A DNA stretch of 64,000 nt, taken from contig NZ_BJLR01000009.1 in NCBI RefSeq assembly GCF_006538745.1, positions 62,001-126,000 on the forward strand, given 5' to 3'. Made by a program: the position numbers and the translations under genes. Numbering within the stretch: the first letter of the stretch is position 1; the number at the start of each line of letters is the position of its first letter. Shown one piece after another: positions 33,908 to 44,126 of the stretch. The DNA is from Cellulomonas cellasea (GTDB taxonomy: Bacteria; Actinomycetota; Actinomycetes; Actinomycetales; Cellulomonadaceae). Under the pieces are notes generated by a model, which was not told the DNA's origin, did no database searches, and was given only the letters and a program-made list of their open reading frames with translations.

Positions 33908-35620
33908 GTGAGACGACCCGCCTGGACGAGCCTGACCGCTCTGGCCGCCGCACTCGCACTGACCACCACCGTCGTCGCTCCCGCGAGCGCCGGCACCGCA
34001 CCGCAGGCGGGCCCGCGTCCCGCCGCCGTCGACCCCGCGTCCGAGGTCGTCGCCGAGATGCAGCCGGGCTGGAACCTCGGCAACACGCTCGACGCCGTCG
34101 GGGCCGACGAGACCGCGTGGGGCAACCCGCGCGTGACCGAGGACCTGCTCCGCGCGGTCGAGGACGCCGGGTTCCAGAGCGTCCGCATCCCCGTGACGCT
34201 CGGCCAGCACTCCGGTCCGGCGCCGACCTACACGATCGACCCGGCGGTGCTCGACCGGGTCGAGGAGGTCGTCGACCAGGCGCTCGACGCCGACCTGAGC
34301 GTGCTGCTCGACCTGCACCACGACTCGTGGATGTGGACCAACCAGATGCCGACCCGGCACGACGAGGTCCTCGCGCAGTTCACCGCGACGTGGGAGCAGC
34401 TCGCCGAGCGGTTCCGTGACCACCCGCGCACCCTGCTGTTCGAGAGCATCAACGAGCCGCAGTTCGCGGGCACGTCGGGCGACGAGCAGAGCTACGCGCT
34501 GCTGCACGAGCTCAACGCGGCGTTCCACGAGGTCGTGCGCTCGTCGGGCGGCGGCAACGCCGACCGCGTGCTGGTGCTGCCGACGCTGCACACCAACGCC
34601 GACCAGGGCCGGCTCGACGCGCTCGTCGCGACGTTCGAGGAGCTCGACGACCCGAACCTGGCGGCGACGTTCCACTACTACGGGTACTGGCCGTTCAGCG
34701 TGAACGTCGCGGGCGGCACCCGGTTCGACGCCGCGGCGCAGGCCGACCTGACCGGGACGTTCGCCCGGGTGCGGGACACGTTCGTCGCGCGCGGGATCCC
34801 CGTGATCCTCGGCGAGTACGGCCTGCTCGGCTTCGACCGGCACACCGGGACGATCGAGCAGGGCGAGAAGCTGAAGTTCTTCGAGGCCCTCGGCCACCAG
34901 GCGCGCACGACCGGCGTCACGACGATGCTCTGGGACAACGGCCAGCACCTGAGCCGCACCGCGTTCACGTGGAGCGACCCGGCGCTGTTCGCGCACATCC
35001 GGTCGAGCTGGACGCGCCGCTCGGGCACCGCGTCGACCGACCAGGTGTTCGTCCGCCCCGGCGCCGTCGCGGCGCAGACCGTGACGCTGAACCCGAACGG
35101 CCAGACGTTCAAGGGCCTGTACCTCGACGGCAAGAAGCTCAAGGCGGGCACGGACTTCACGCTCGCCGGCGACGCGCTCACGCTGCCGGCGGCGCTGCTG
35201 ACCCGGCTCGTCGGCTCGGGCGAGCACGGCACGCGCGCGGTGCTCGAGGTCCGCTTCTCCAAGGGCCTCCCGTGGCGGGTCGAGCTCGTCAGCGCCGACA
35301 CCCCGGTGCTGCAGGACGCGACCGGCACCACCGACGCGTTCGCGGTGCCGACCGTGTTCCGCGGCGACCGCCTCGCGACGATGGAGGCGCGCTACCTCGA
35401 CGGCACGAATGCGGGGCCGCACAGCTGGACGTCCTTCAAGGAGTACGACGTGACGTTCGCCCCCGACACCGCGGCGGGCACGATCGTGCTGCGGCCGGCG
35501 TTCTTCGCCGAGGTGACCGACGGCGCCCCGGTCGTCCTGACGTTCCACTTCTGGAGCGGTGAGACGGTCACGTACACGGTCGTCCGGAACGGGACGGCGG
35601 TCACCGGCACGGTCGGCTGA
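33908..35620 (+). CDS. Secreted GH5 endoglucanase with X2 and CBM46-like domains
   Basis: 570 residues from GTG 33908 with AGAAGGG upstream. Signal peptide cleaved after about A28. The GH5 catalytic domain (about 45-375) shows GWNLGNTLDA, HHDSW, the acid/base E183 in SINEPQF and the nucleophile E303 in ILGEYGLLG. After it come an X2-type Ig-like module (about 380-465, starting VTLNPNGQTFKGLYLDGKKL) and a CBM46-like domain (about 466-570). This GH5_4-X2-CBM46 order is known from tri-modular Cel5B-type enzymes that cleave cellulose and xyloglucan. The pure palindrome upstream and the terminator at 35668 frame it as a single-gene unit. Confidence 0.9.
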   Translation: MRRPAWTSLTALAAALALTTTVVAPASAGTAPQAGPRPAAVDPASEVVAEMQPGWNLGNTLDAVGADETAWGNPRVTEDLLRAVEDAGFQSVRIPVTLGQHSGPAPTYTIDPAVLDRVEEVVDQALDADLSVLLDLHHDSWMWTNQMPTRHDEVLAQFTATWEQLAERFRDHPRTLLFESINEPQFAGTSGDEQSYALLHELNAAFHEVVRSSGGGNADRVLVLPTLHTNADQGRLDALVATFEELDDPNLAATFHYYGYWPFSVNVAGGTRFDAAAQADLTGTFARVRDTFVARGIPVILGEYGLLGFDRHTGTIEQGEKLKFFEALGHQARTTGVTTMLWDNGQHLSRTAFTWSDPALFAHIRSSWTRRSGTASTDQVFVRPGAVAAQTVTLNPNGQTFKGLYLDGKKLKAGTDFTLAGDALTLPAALLTRLVGSGEHGTRAVLEVRFSKGLPWRVELVSADTPVLQDATGTTDAFAVPTVFRGDRLATMEARYLDGTNAGPHSWTSFKEYDVTFAPDTAAGTIVLRPAFFAEVTDGAPVVLTFHFWSGETVTYTVVRNGTAVTGTVG

Positions 35621-35667
35621 CGGCCGGCCGCCCGCGGACCCGCTCCGCGGACGGCCGAGGCGCACGC

Positions 35668-35715
35668 GACGGCGCGCACAGCACGGGGCACTCGTCCCGC
35701 GCGGTGCGCGCCGTC
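35668..35715 (+). terminator. Hairpin terminator after GH5 gene
   Basis: GACGGCGCGCAC (35668-35679) pairs perfectly with the 12 bases at 35704-35715. The loop carries a further CGGG/CCCG pair. There is no U-tract. Confidence 0.6.
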
Positions 35716-37973
<2,258 letters not shown>

Positions 37974-38021
37974 CCCTCACCTGATCGGGAGGGCGACCTC
38001 CACCTGGTCGACCGAGGCCGT

Positions 38022-38136
38022 CGGGCCCGGCGCTCCGCTCCCGCGGGGTCCCGGTCCGGCGGCCTCGCGTCGTCCCGCCACCGGGCCCGGCGCTCCGCTC
38101 CTGCGGGGTCCGGGTCCGGCGGCCTCGCGTCGTCCC
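38022..38136. repeat. Two direct repeats with 60-bp period
   Basis: The 55-bp unit beginning CGGGCCCGGCGCTCCGCTC at 38022 recurs at 38082 with only two or three changes. It lies in the gap between the xylanase and the TetR gene. No coding function is seen. Confidence 0.8.
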
Positions 38137-38176
38137 TCTCCTCGTCCCGGGCGCGACCCCGGCGACGCGCCCGCGG

Positions 38177-38779
38177 TCACGCCCCGGGCAGGTCCTCCGT
38201 GAGGTACCGCTGTGCGGACGGGCCCACGAGCGCGACGAGCTCCTCGACCTCGAGCTCCTGCAGGTGCGGGAGCCGCACGACGTACCGCGCGAAGGCGATG
38301 CCCACGAGCTGGGCGCCGAGGAGCTCCGCCCGCAGCGCGGCGCGGTCCGGCCCGAGCGCCTCCGCGACGGGTTCGAGCAGCCGTTCGGTGACGAACCGGC
38401 GGACCATCTGGAGCGCCTCGGGCCGTGCGGCCACCGAGCGGAACACCGTCTGCAGACGCGCGCCGGTCACGGGGTCGGCCCAGACCTGCAGGTAGTGGCG
38501 CACCACGCGCTCCCCCACCGTGCCGACGTCCCCGGCCAACAGGTCGGGCATGACCGCCGCGTCGAACGGCAGCTCGAGTGCGCTCGCGAACAGCTCGTCC
38601 TTGGTGCCGAAGAAGTGGTGCACGAGCGCGGGGTCGACGCCGGCCGCCGTGGCGATGCTGCGGATCGTCGCGCGGTCGAAGCCGCGCTCGGCGAACTGCG
38701 CGCGGGCCGCGTCGAGGATCGCGTCGCGCGTCCCGCTCTGCCCGGCCCGCCGTCCACCGCGTCGTACTGCCTCGCCCAT
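38177..38779 (-). CDS. TetR/AcrR family transcriptional regulator
   Basis: 200 residues. The N-terminal helix-turn-helix (about 18-65: RDAILDAARAQFAERGFDRATIRSIATAAGVDPALVHHFFGTKDELF) is classic TetR. The C-terminal helices form a ligand-binding domain. Divergent from the membrane protein at 38887; a perfect nested palindrome overlaps both promoters. So autoregulation and repression of the neighbour are likely. The gene starts at ATG 38779 without a strong ribosome-binding site. Confidence 0.9.
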   Translation of the reverse strand: MGEAVRRGGRRAGQSGTRDAILDAARAQFAERGFDRATIRSIATAAGVDPALVHHFFGTKDELFASALELPFDAAVMPDLLAGDVGTVGERVVRHYLQVWADPVTGARLQTVFRSVAARPEALQMVRRFVTERLLEPVAEALGPDRAALRAELLGAQLVGIAFARYVVRLPHLQELEVEELVALVGPSAQRYLTEDLPGA

Positions 38780-38795
38780 GTCCGCAGCCTAACGA

Positions 38796-38831
38796 AACTC
38801 ATCAGGTGTTGAATTCAACACGCGATGAGTT
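38796..38831. promoter_or_regulatory. Nested palindromic TetR operator with divergent promoters
   Basis: The core GTGTTGAATTCAACAC (38806-38821) is a perfect 16-bp palindrome, flanked symmetrically by AACTCATC (38796-38803) and its complement GATGAGTT (38824-38831). A plus-strand promoter TTGAAT (38810-38815), 17-base spacer and TACGCT (38833-38838) is embedded. A minus TTGAAT is also present. A bound repressor would shut both genes. Confidence 0.75.
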
Positions 38832-38886
38832 CTACGCTCGGAGCATCGCTCCCCGACCCGGGGACGCGGCGACCGAGGAGCCCCTC

Positions 38887-40044
38887 ATGACCGACGTGCA
38901 CGCACCCCAGAGCACGACCCCCTCCGGCACCGGCCCGTCCGGCACCGGCCCGTCCGGCATCGAGCCGTCCGGCACCGCCGCGCCGGGCACCGCTCCCGCC
39001 GGGACCGCCGGCGCAGCGCCGTCCGCCACGGCCACGCTCGGGCGCGGCGACGTCGCCGACCCCGTGCCGGCCTCCCCGCACCACCCGTGGGTCACCGCGG
39101 CCGGCCTGGTGCTGGTGCTGACCGCCGCGATCGCCACGATCTTCGTCGCCTTCTCCCTCCCCGCCGTGACGTCCGAGCCGCACGACGTCCCGATCGGCAT
39201 CGCCGGACCGGCGCCCGCCGTCGAGGGCGTGCGACAGGCGCTCGCCGCCGCGCAGCCCGGAGCGTTCGACGCCACGACCTACCCGGACGCCGACGCGCTC
39301 CGCGAGGCGGTCCTGGACCGCGAGGCGTACGGCGGGTTCGTGCTGGCCCCCGACGGCGCGACGGTCGTCGTCGCGAGCGGCGCCGGCCCGGCCGTGGCGC
39401 AGCTGCTCACCGGGGTCGGCGGCGCGCTCGCCGAGCAGTCGGGCACGCCCGTCACGACGCAGGACGTCGTCCCCCTGCCGGATGGCGACCCCCGCGGGGC
39501 CGGGCTCGCGGCGGCCGCGCTCCCGATCACGCTCGGCAGCATGCTCCCGGCGATCGCGCTCGTCCGGCTCTTCCCGCGCCGACCCTGGCTGCGGGTCGCC
39601 GCCGCGGGCGCGTACGCCCTCACCGCGGGGACCACGCTCGCCGCCGTCCTCGACGCCGGGTACGGCAGCACGTCGGGGGACTTCTGGCCCGTCGCGCTCG
39701 GGCTGTCGCTCGGCATCGCCGCGATCGCACTGACCCTGCTCGGCCTCGAGTCGCTCGCCGGCACCCCCGGCTTCGCGGTCGGCGCCGCGCTCGTGATGCT
39801 CGTCGGCAACCCGCTCTCGGGCATGACGTCGGCGCCGGAGCTGCTCGCGCCGCCGTGGGGCGCGCTCGGGCAGCTGCTGCCGCCGGGCGCCTCCGGGACG
39901 CTGCTGCGGAGCACCGCGTACTTCGACGGCGCGGGAGCAGCGGCGCCGGCCACTGTCCTCGCGGCGTGGGTCGCGTGCGGGCTGCTGCTCTGCGCGGTCG
40001 CGTCCGTGGTGCGGCGACGCCCGGCGGCGGACGCGCCGCACTGA
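38887..40044 (+). CDS. ABC-2/YhgE-like membrane protein
   Basis: 385 residues. A Pro/Gly/Thr-rich N-terminal region (about 1-60, with PSGTGPSG repeats) leads to a first membrane helix (about 74-94), then an outward loop of about 100 residues, then five further helices to the C-terminus. This topology (helix, large loop, helix cluster) fits ABC-2-type or YhgE/Pip-like permeases. I see no ATPase gene nearby, so the energy source is unclear. Likely induced by an effector of the divergent TetR regulator. Start ATG 38887 has GAGGAG upstream. Confidence 0.75.
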   Translation: MTDVHAPQSTTPSGTGPSGTGPSGIEPSGTAAPGTAPAGTAGAAPSATATLGRGDVADPVPASPHHPWVTAAGLVLVLTAAIATIFVAFSLPAVTSEPHDVPIGIAGPAPAVEGVRQALAAAQPGAFDATTYPDADALREAVLDREAYGGFVLAPDGATVVVASGAGPAVAQLLTGVGGALAEQSGTPVTTQDVVPLPDGDPRGAGLAAAALPITLGSMLPAIALVRLFPRRPWLRVAAAGAYALTAGTTLAAVLDAGYGSTSGDFWPVALGLSLGIAAIALTLLGLESLAGTPGFAVGAALVMLVGNPLSGMTSAPELLAPPWGALGQLLPPGASGTLLRSTAYFDGAGAAAPATVLAAWVACGLLLCAVASVVRRRPAADAPH

Positions 40045-40125
40045 GACGGGTCCGGGGCGGCGCTCGCGGGCGGACCGTAAACGTCGCTCCTGGACGTGCG
40101 GGGGCGGGCCCGGAGCGCCGGCGCG

Positions 40126-40701
40126 CTACTCGAGCCGGGCGAGGAACGCCAGAACACGCTCGGTGACGAGCGCCGCCGCAGCCGCGTCGCAGGACGGCAG
40201 CGAGCGGTCGGTGAAGAGGTGCTGGTCGCCGGGGTACACGAACAGCTCGCCGTCCTCGGCCTCGGCGACGAGCGCCCGTGCCGCGTCGATGTCGCCCTCG
40301 CCCGCGAAGAACGGGTCCTCGCTCATGCCGTGCACCTGCACCGGGACGCCGCTGGGCCACGCGCCGAACTCGGACGCGGGCAGGCACGACTCGAGCAGGA
40401 CGGCACCGCGAGCGCCGGGTCGGGTCTGCGCGAGCCGCTGCGCGGCCATCACGCCGAACGAGATGCCGGCGTGCACGAGGCCGTCGGGCAGCCCCTCGGC
40501 CGCGCGGACGCCACGCTCGCCGAGCACGTCGAAGCCCGTCTGCCCCGCGAACCGGATGCCGGCCTCGACGGTGGGGAACGTCGCTCCGTCGAACAGGTCG
40601 GGGGTGTGCACGACGTGGCCGGCGGCGCGCAGCTCGTCGGCGAACGCGTGGAAGCCCTCGGTCTGCCCGAGCACGTGGTGGAACAGCAGGACCTCGGCCA
40701 T
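40126..40701 (-). CDS. Dienelactone hydrolase family protein
   Basis: 191 residues from ATG 40701, with GGGAGAC upstream. The nucleophile elbow is G-I-S-F-G-V, with serine where typical dienelactone hydrolases have cysteine, and the triad histidine is in PGDQHLFTD. The start (AEVLLFHHVLGQTEGFHAFAD) is typical of DLH-like hydrolases. It is a small cytoplasmic esterase of unknown substrate. The divergent methyltransferase is 210 bases away and carries its own palindrome. Confidence 0.8.
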   Translation of the reverse strand: MAEVLLFHHVLGQTEGFHAFADELRAAGHVVHTPDLFDGATFPTVEAGIRFAGQTGFDVLGERGVRAAEGLPDGLVHAGISFGVMAAQRLAQTRPGARGAVLLESCLPASEFGAWPSGVPVQVHGMSEDPFFAGEGDIDAARALVAEAEDGELFVYPGDQHLFTDRSLPSCDAAAAALVTERVLAFLARLE

Positions 40702-40867
40702 CGCGGTCTCCCGTCGCGTGCGCCCGCGCGGCCGGCCGTCGGCGGCAGGCCCGGGCGGGCGATCGAGTGGTCTGGCGCGTCCACGGTAGGACGCCCGGCC
40801 CGGCCGCGCTGCACGCTCGGGCGGGTGCGAGTCGTGCGCGCTCGTCGACGCGCGCCCACCCGGCAGG

Positions 40868-40885
40868 TATCTTGACGTCAAGATA
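40868..40885. promoter_or_regulatory. MarR-type 18-bp perfect palindrome upstream of tam-like gene
   Basis: TATCTTGACGTCAAGATA is completely symmetric and contains TTGACG as a possible -35. The form ATCTTGA..TCAAGAT is typical of MarR-family operators. No MarR gene is present in this window, so the regulator would act from elsewhere or be unknown. Confidence 0.6.
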
Positions 40886-40910
40886 TTCGCCGCCGCGCCG
40901 AGGAGCCGCC

Positions 40911-41708
40911 ATGTGGGACCCGCGCCAGTACGCGCTGTTCGGCACGCACCGCGGCCGGCCGTTCGCCGACCTGCTCGCCCGCATCGACGCGCCGGACCCC
41001 CGGCTCGTCGTCGACCTGGGGTGCGGTGACGGCCCGCTCACGCTGAGCCTGACCGAGCGGTGGCCCGGGGCGCGCGTCGTCGGCGTCGACTCCTCGCCCG
41101 CGATGCTCGACGCGGCACGGGCGCTCGACGTCGAGGGCCGCGTCGCGTGGGTCGAGGCGCGCGCCGAGGACTGGGACCCGGCGACCCTCGGGCGACCCGT
41201 CGACGTCCTCGTGACGAACGCGCTGCTGCAGTGGGTCCCGGGCCACCTCGACCTGCTCCCCCGCTGGGTCGACGCGCTCGCTCCCGGCGGCTGGCTCGCG
41301 CTGCAGGTGCCCGCGAACTTCGACGCGCCCTCGCACCGGCTCATGCGCGAGGTCGCCGCCCGGCACCCGCGCGCGGCGGACCTGCTCCCGCACCTCGAGC
41401 GGGCGGCCGCCGTCGCGTCCCCGCGCGAGTACCTCGCGGCGCTGGCCCGCCTCGGGCTCGAGCCCGACGTGTGGACGACGACGTACGAGCACGTCCTCGA
41501 CCCCGCGGGCGCGCAGGCGTCCCCGGTGCTCGAGTGGGTGCGCGCCACGGGTCTGCGGCCGGTGCTCGGTGTGCTGACCGACGACGCCGAGCGCGCGGCG
41601 TTCCTCGACGACTACACCGCGGCGCTCGACCACGCCTACCCGCGTGAGGAGTGGGGGGTCGTGCTCGGCTTCTCGCGGGTCTTCGCCGTCGGGCACCGCG
41701 TCGGGTAG
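40911..41708 (+). CDS. tam: Trans-aconitate 2-methyltransferase-like SAM methylase
   Basis: 265 residues from ATG 40911, with GAGGAG upstream. The N-terminal MWDPRQYALF sequence is characteristic of Tam. SAM motif I is VVDLGCGDGPLTL (about 33-45), motif II VVGVDSSPAML, and TNALLQWVPGH follows. The C-terminus (EEWGVVLGFSRVFAVG) also fits. Tam methylates trans-aconitate, which would otherwise inhibit aconitase. Regulation by a MarR-type protein is inferred from the palindrome upstream. Confidence 0.85.
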   Translation: MWDPRQYALFGTHRGRPFADLLARIDAPDPRLVVDLGCGDGPLTLSLTERWPGARVVGVDSSPAMLDAARALDVEGRVAWVEARAEDWDPATLGRPVDVLVTNALLQWVPGHLDLLPRWVDALAPGGWLALQVPANFDAPSHRLMREVAARHPRAADLLPHLERAAAVASPREYLAALARLGLEPDVWTTTYEHVLDPAGAQASPVLEWVRATGLRPVLGVLTDDAERAAFLDDYTAALDHAYPREEWGVVLGFSRVFAVGHRVG

Positions 41709-41795
41709 CGCCCCGCGGCCGGCCTCCCGCGGGCGTCCGCCGAGCCGGTCCGCGCGGGCACGCAACCTTTCGCCCGCCCCGAGCATGTACACAGC

Positions 41796-42446
41796 ATGAG
41801 CATGGGGACCGTGGCGGGAGCCGCCGGGACGACGCCGCCGCCGGCGCACGAGAGCGCGCCCGTCGGGCTGGTGCTGCCGGCGGGCGCCGGGGACACCGAG
41901 TTCGCCGCGTTCATGGCCGAGGCCGCGCCGGCCCTCGCACGGACCGCCTGGCTCCTGTGCGGCGACGTGCACCAGGCGGACGAGCTCGTGCAGCAGGCGC
42001 TCGTGCGCACCTACCTCGCGTGGCCGCGGGCCCGGCAGCGGGACCCCCTCGCGTACGCGCGCCGGACGCTCGCCAACCTGCGGATCGAGACGTGGCGGCG
42101 GCGGCGCCGCGAGGTGCTGGTCGACCCGGCCGACGTCCCGGAGCACGGCGACGCCTCCGCGGCGGACCGGCACGCCGAGCGCGACCAGCTCGTGCGCGCG
42201 CTCGCGACGCTGAGCAGCCGGCAGCGCCGCGTCGTGGTGCTGCGGCACTTCGAGGGTCTCAGCGAGCGCGAGGTGGCCGACGACCTCGGCATCACGGTCG
42301 GCACCGTGAAGTCGACGGCGTCGCGCAGCCTCGCGCGGCTCCGGGCGGTGCTGAGCGAGGAGACCCCCCGCGCACCGCACCCCCCGGGCGGCCGGGCGGA
42401 CCCCGTGACGCGCACGACCGGCTCGACGACGAGGAGCGGACGATGA
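41796..42446 (+). CDS. SigE-type ECF RNA polymerase sigma factor
   Basis: 216 residues. Region 2 covers AFMAEAAPALARTAWLLCGDVHQADELVQQALVRTYLAW (about 35-75) and region 4 LSSRQRRVVVLRHFEGLSEREVADDLGITVGTVKSTASRSLARL (about 138-182). It belongs to the SigE/SigM subgroup common in actinobacteria with a membrane partner. The stop overlaps the downstream start by ATGA. The C-terminal 40 residues are a low-complexity tail. The signal is unknown. Confidence 0.9.
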   Translation: MSMGTVAGAAGTTPPPAHESAPVGLVLPAGAGDTEFAAFMAEAAPALARTAWLLCGDVHQADELVQQALVRTYLAWPRARQRDPLAYARRTLANLRIETWRRRRREVLVDPADVPEHGDASAADRHAERDQLVRALATLSSRQRRVVVLRHFEGLSEREVADDLGITVGTVKSTASRSLARLRAVLSEETPRAPHPPGGRADPVTRTTGSTTRSGR

Positions 42447-43360
42447 CCACCGACGACGACGCCCAGGACCTGCTCGCCCGCCTCGACGCGGTCGTGCCCC
42501 GGATCGGCGTCCGGACCTCGCGCGTGATCCCCCGCGCCCGTCGGCGCCGCGCCCTGCGCCGGACGGTCGGGACGCTCGTGCTCGCCGGCGTGGTCGCCGG
42601 CACCGGCTGGGTCGCGCAGGCGCAGCCGTGGTCGCCGCGCACCGTCACGCTGCTGCCCGCGCAGCCGACGGCCGAGGCACCGTCCGCCCCGGCTGAGCCC
42701 ACGCCGACGGCCGCGGCCGACCCGGCGGACGGCTCGCCGATCCCGCCCGGGGCCTGGTGGTACACGCTGAACCGCAGCACGGGCCCGGACGGCGAGGTCT
42801 CCACCAGCGAGACCTGGATCAGCCCGCACCAGCCGGGGCTGGGCGCCTCGAACGGCGACTACGCGAACGCCGACAGCTTCGGGCCGAGGCAGGTGATCGG
42901 GACCTTCGTGATCGACGGCGAGCGGGTCGAGATGCTGCGCGACGTGAGCCGGCTGCCCACCGACCCCGCCGCCCTCGAGCAGGTCTTCCGCGCGAGCATC
43001 GAGCCGGACCGCCGCAGCGGCACGGACGACGAGAAGGTCTACGGCATGGCGTACGACTTGCTGATCCAGAGCGGTCTGCCCGAGGGACTGCGCCACGCCG
43101 CCTGGGCCGTCGCCGCGGGGCTGCCCGGGACCACCGTGACGTCCGGGTCCGACGCGACGGGCCGCCCCGGTGAGGTCCTCGACCGCCCGGGCGCGGAGAA
43201 CGGGGCCCCGCACCTGGTCCGCGACCCGGCGACCGGCCTGCTGCTCGAGCTGGGCTCGGGCCTGACCACCACGGTCGTGGTCGAGCAGCGCCTGGTCCAC
43301 TCCCTGCCCGTCGAGCCGTCGCTCGAGAACTCCGGCTGCACCGCCTGGGAGAGCTGCTGA
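42443..43360 (+). CDS. CU044_5270-like membrane-anchored partner of SigE-type sigma factor
   Basis: 305 residues from ATG 42443 (ATGA overlap). The cytoplasmic N-terminus (about 1-40, Arg-rich) is followed by one membrane helix (about 46-64), then a Pro/Ala-rich linker and an external domain of about 210 residues. This layout is the common partner of SigE-type sigma factors and may act as their anti-sigma factor. The external part contains two cysteines at the very C-terminus, which could form a disulfide. Confidence 0.8.
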   Translation: MTTDDDAQDLLARLDAVVPRIGVRTSRVIPRARRRRALRRTVGTLVLAGVVAGTGWVAQAQPWSPRTVTLLPAQPTAEAPSAPAEPTPTAAADPADGSPIPPGAWWYTLNRSTGPDGEVSTSETWISPHQPGLGASNGDYANADSFGPRQVIGTFVIDGERVEMLRDVSRLPTDPAALEQVFRASIEPDRRSGTDDEKVYGMAYDLLIQSGLPEGLRHAAWAVAAGLPGTTVTSGSDATGRPGEVLDRPGAENGAPHLVRDPATGLLLELGSGLTTTVVVEQRLVHSLPVEPSLENSGCTAWESC

Positions 43361-43378
43361 CCCAAACCGCGTCGGGCC

Positions 43379-43414
43379 GCGTGAGGCCCGAGGCCGGGGC
43401 CGCGGCCCTCACGC
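43379..43414. terminator. Hairpin between convergent genes
   Basis: GCGTGAGG (43379-43386) pairs with CCTCACGC (43407-43414). The right arm overlaps the globin stop codon, so this should end transcription from both sides. Confidence 0.5.
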
Positions 43415-43897
43415 CTCCCAGCGCGGGACCTCCTGGCACGGGTGCAGCCCGGCGGCGTCGGTCGCGTGCGAGTTCTGCACCGCGACCTCCGTGCCGAACT
43501 CGAGGTACGCGCGCAGGGCGTCACGCGTCCGGGCGTCGTCGGGCAGCCCGGCGGTGTCGGCGGCGGCGAGGAAGAGGTCGACGAACCGGCGCCGCTGGTC
43601 CTCGCGGATCGCCTTGCCCGCGTGCGGGGCGAGCAGCGCGGGGAACCCGCCGAGCTCGTCGGTGTAGCGCGTCGGGCCGCCGAACACCTCCGCGAGGAAC
43701 GCCGTGAGGTGCTCGACGTGCGCCGGGTGACCCGCGCCGAACAGCGGCTGCAGCAGCGGGTCGGTCAGCACGGTCGGGTACCAGGCGGCGACGAGCCGGC
43801 GCAGCCCGTCCGTCCCGCCGACGTGCTCGTACAGGCTCTCGGCGCCGTCGGGCGGCGCGGGTGCGGGGTCGACGGTCGGTGCGGCGGGCTCGGTCAC
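43409..43897 (-). CDS. Group II truncated hemoglobin
   Basis: 162 residues from GTG 43897, with GGGAGG upstream. The sequence follows the globin plan: SLYEHVGGTDGLRRLVAAWYPTVLTDPLLQPLFG (A-B-E), then HPAHVEHLTAFLAEVFGGPTRYT with the proximal histidine, and the end AVQNSHATDAAGLHPCQEVPRW. Tyr at B10 and Trp-containing C-end are typical of group II/O-type globins, which bind oxygen and detoxify NO or peroxide. A long N-terminal Pro/Ala extension of about 20 residues precedes the first helix. Confidence 0.85.
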   Translation of the reverse strand: MTEPAAPTVDPAPAPPDGAESLYEHVGGTDGLRRLVAAWYPTVLTDPLLQPLFGAGHPAHVEHLTAFLAEVFGGPTRYTDELGGFPALLAPHAGKAIREDQRRRFVDLFLAAADTAGLPDDARTRDALRAYLEFGTEVAVQNSHATDAAGLHPCQEVPRWEA

Positions 43898-44015
43898 GGG
43901 TGCCTCCCTGGGGCGTCCCGCCACCGTGGCACGAGCTCCGCACGGGCGACAAGGCTCGTCGTTCTGCCCTCGGCGGAGCGACGCCGGGCCGGGCGGCCAC
44001 CCGGATCGAGGACGC

Positions 44016-44118
44016 GGCGGCTGCGGGAGGGGTGGCGGCTGCCGGAGGGGTGGCGGCTGCGGGGGGTGGCGACTGCGGGGGCGTCGCAGCTGCGGGGGGG
44101 CGTGGCGCCTGCGACGGT
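44016..44118. repeat. Imperfect 18-bp tandem repeats
   Basis: GGCGGCTGCGGGAGGGGT-type units recur five or six times with drift between the globin and the M14-like gene. No gene is seen here; the area is only GC-rich repeat. Confidence 0.6.
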
Positions 44119-44126
44119 GGCCGCGG

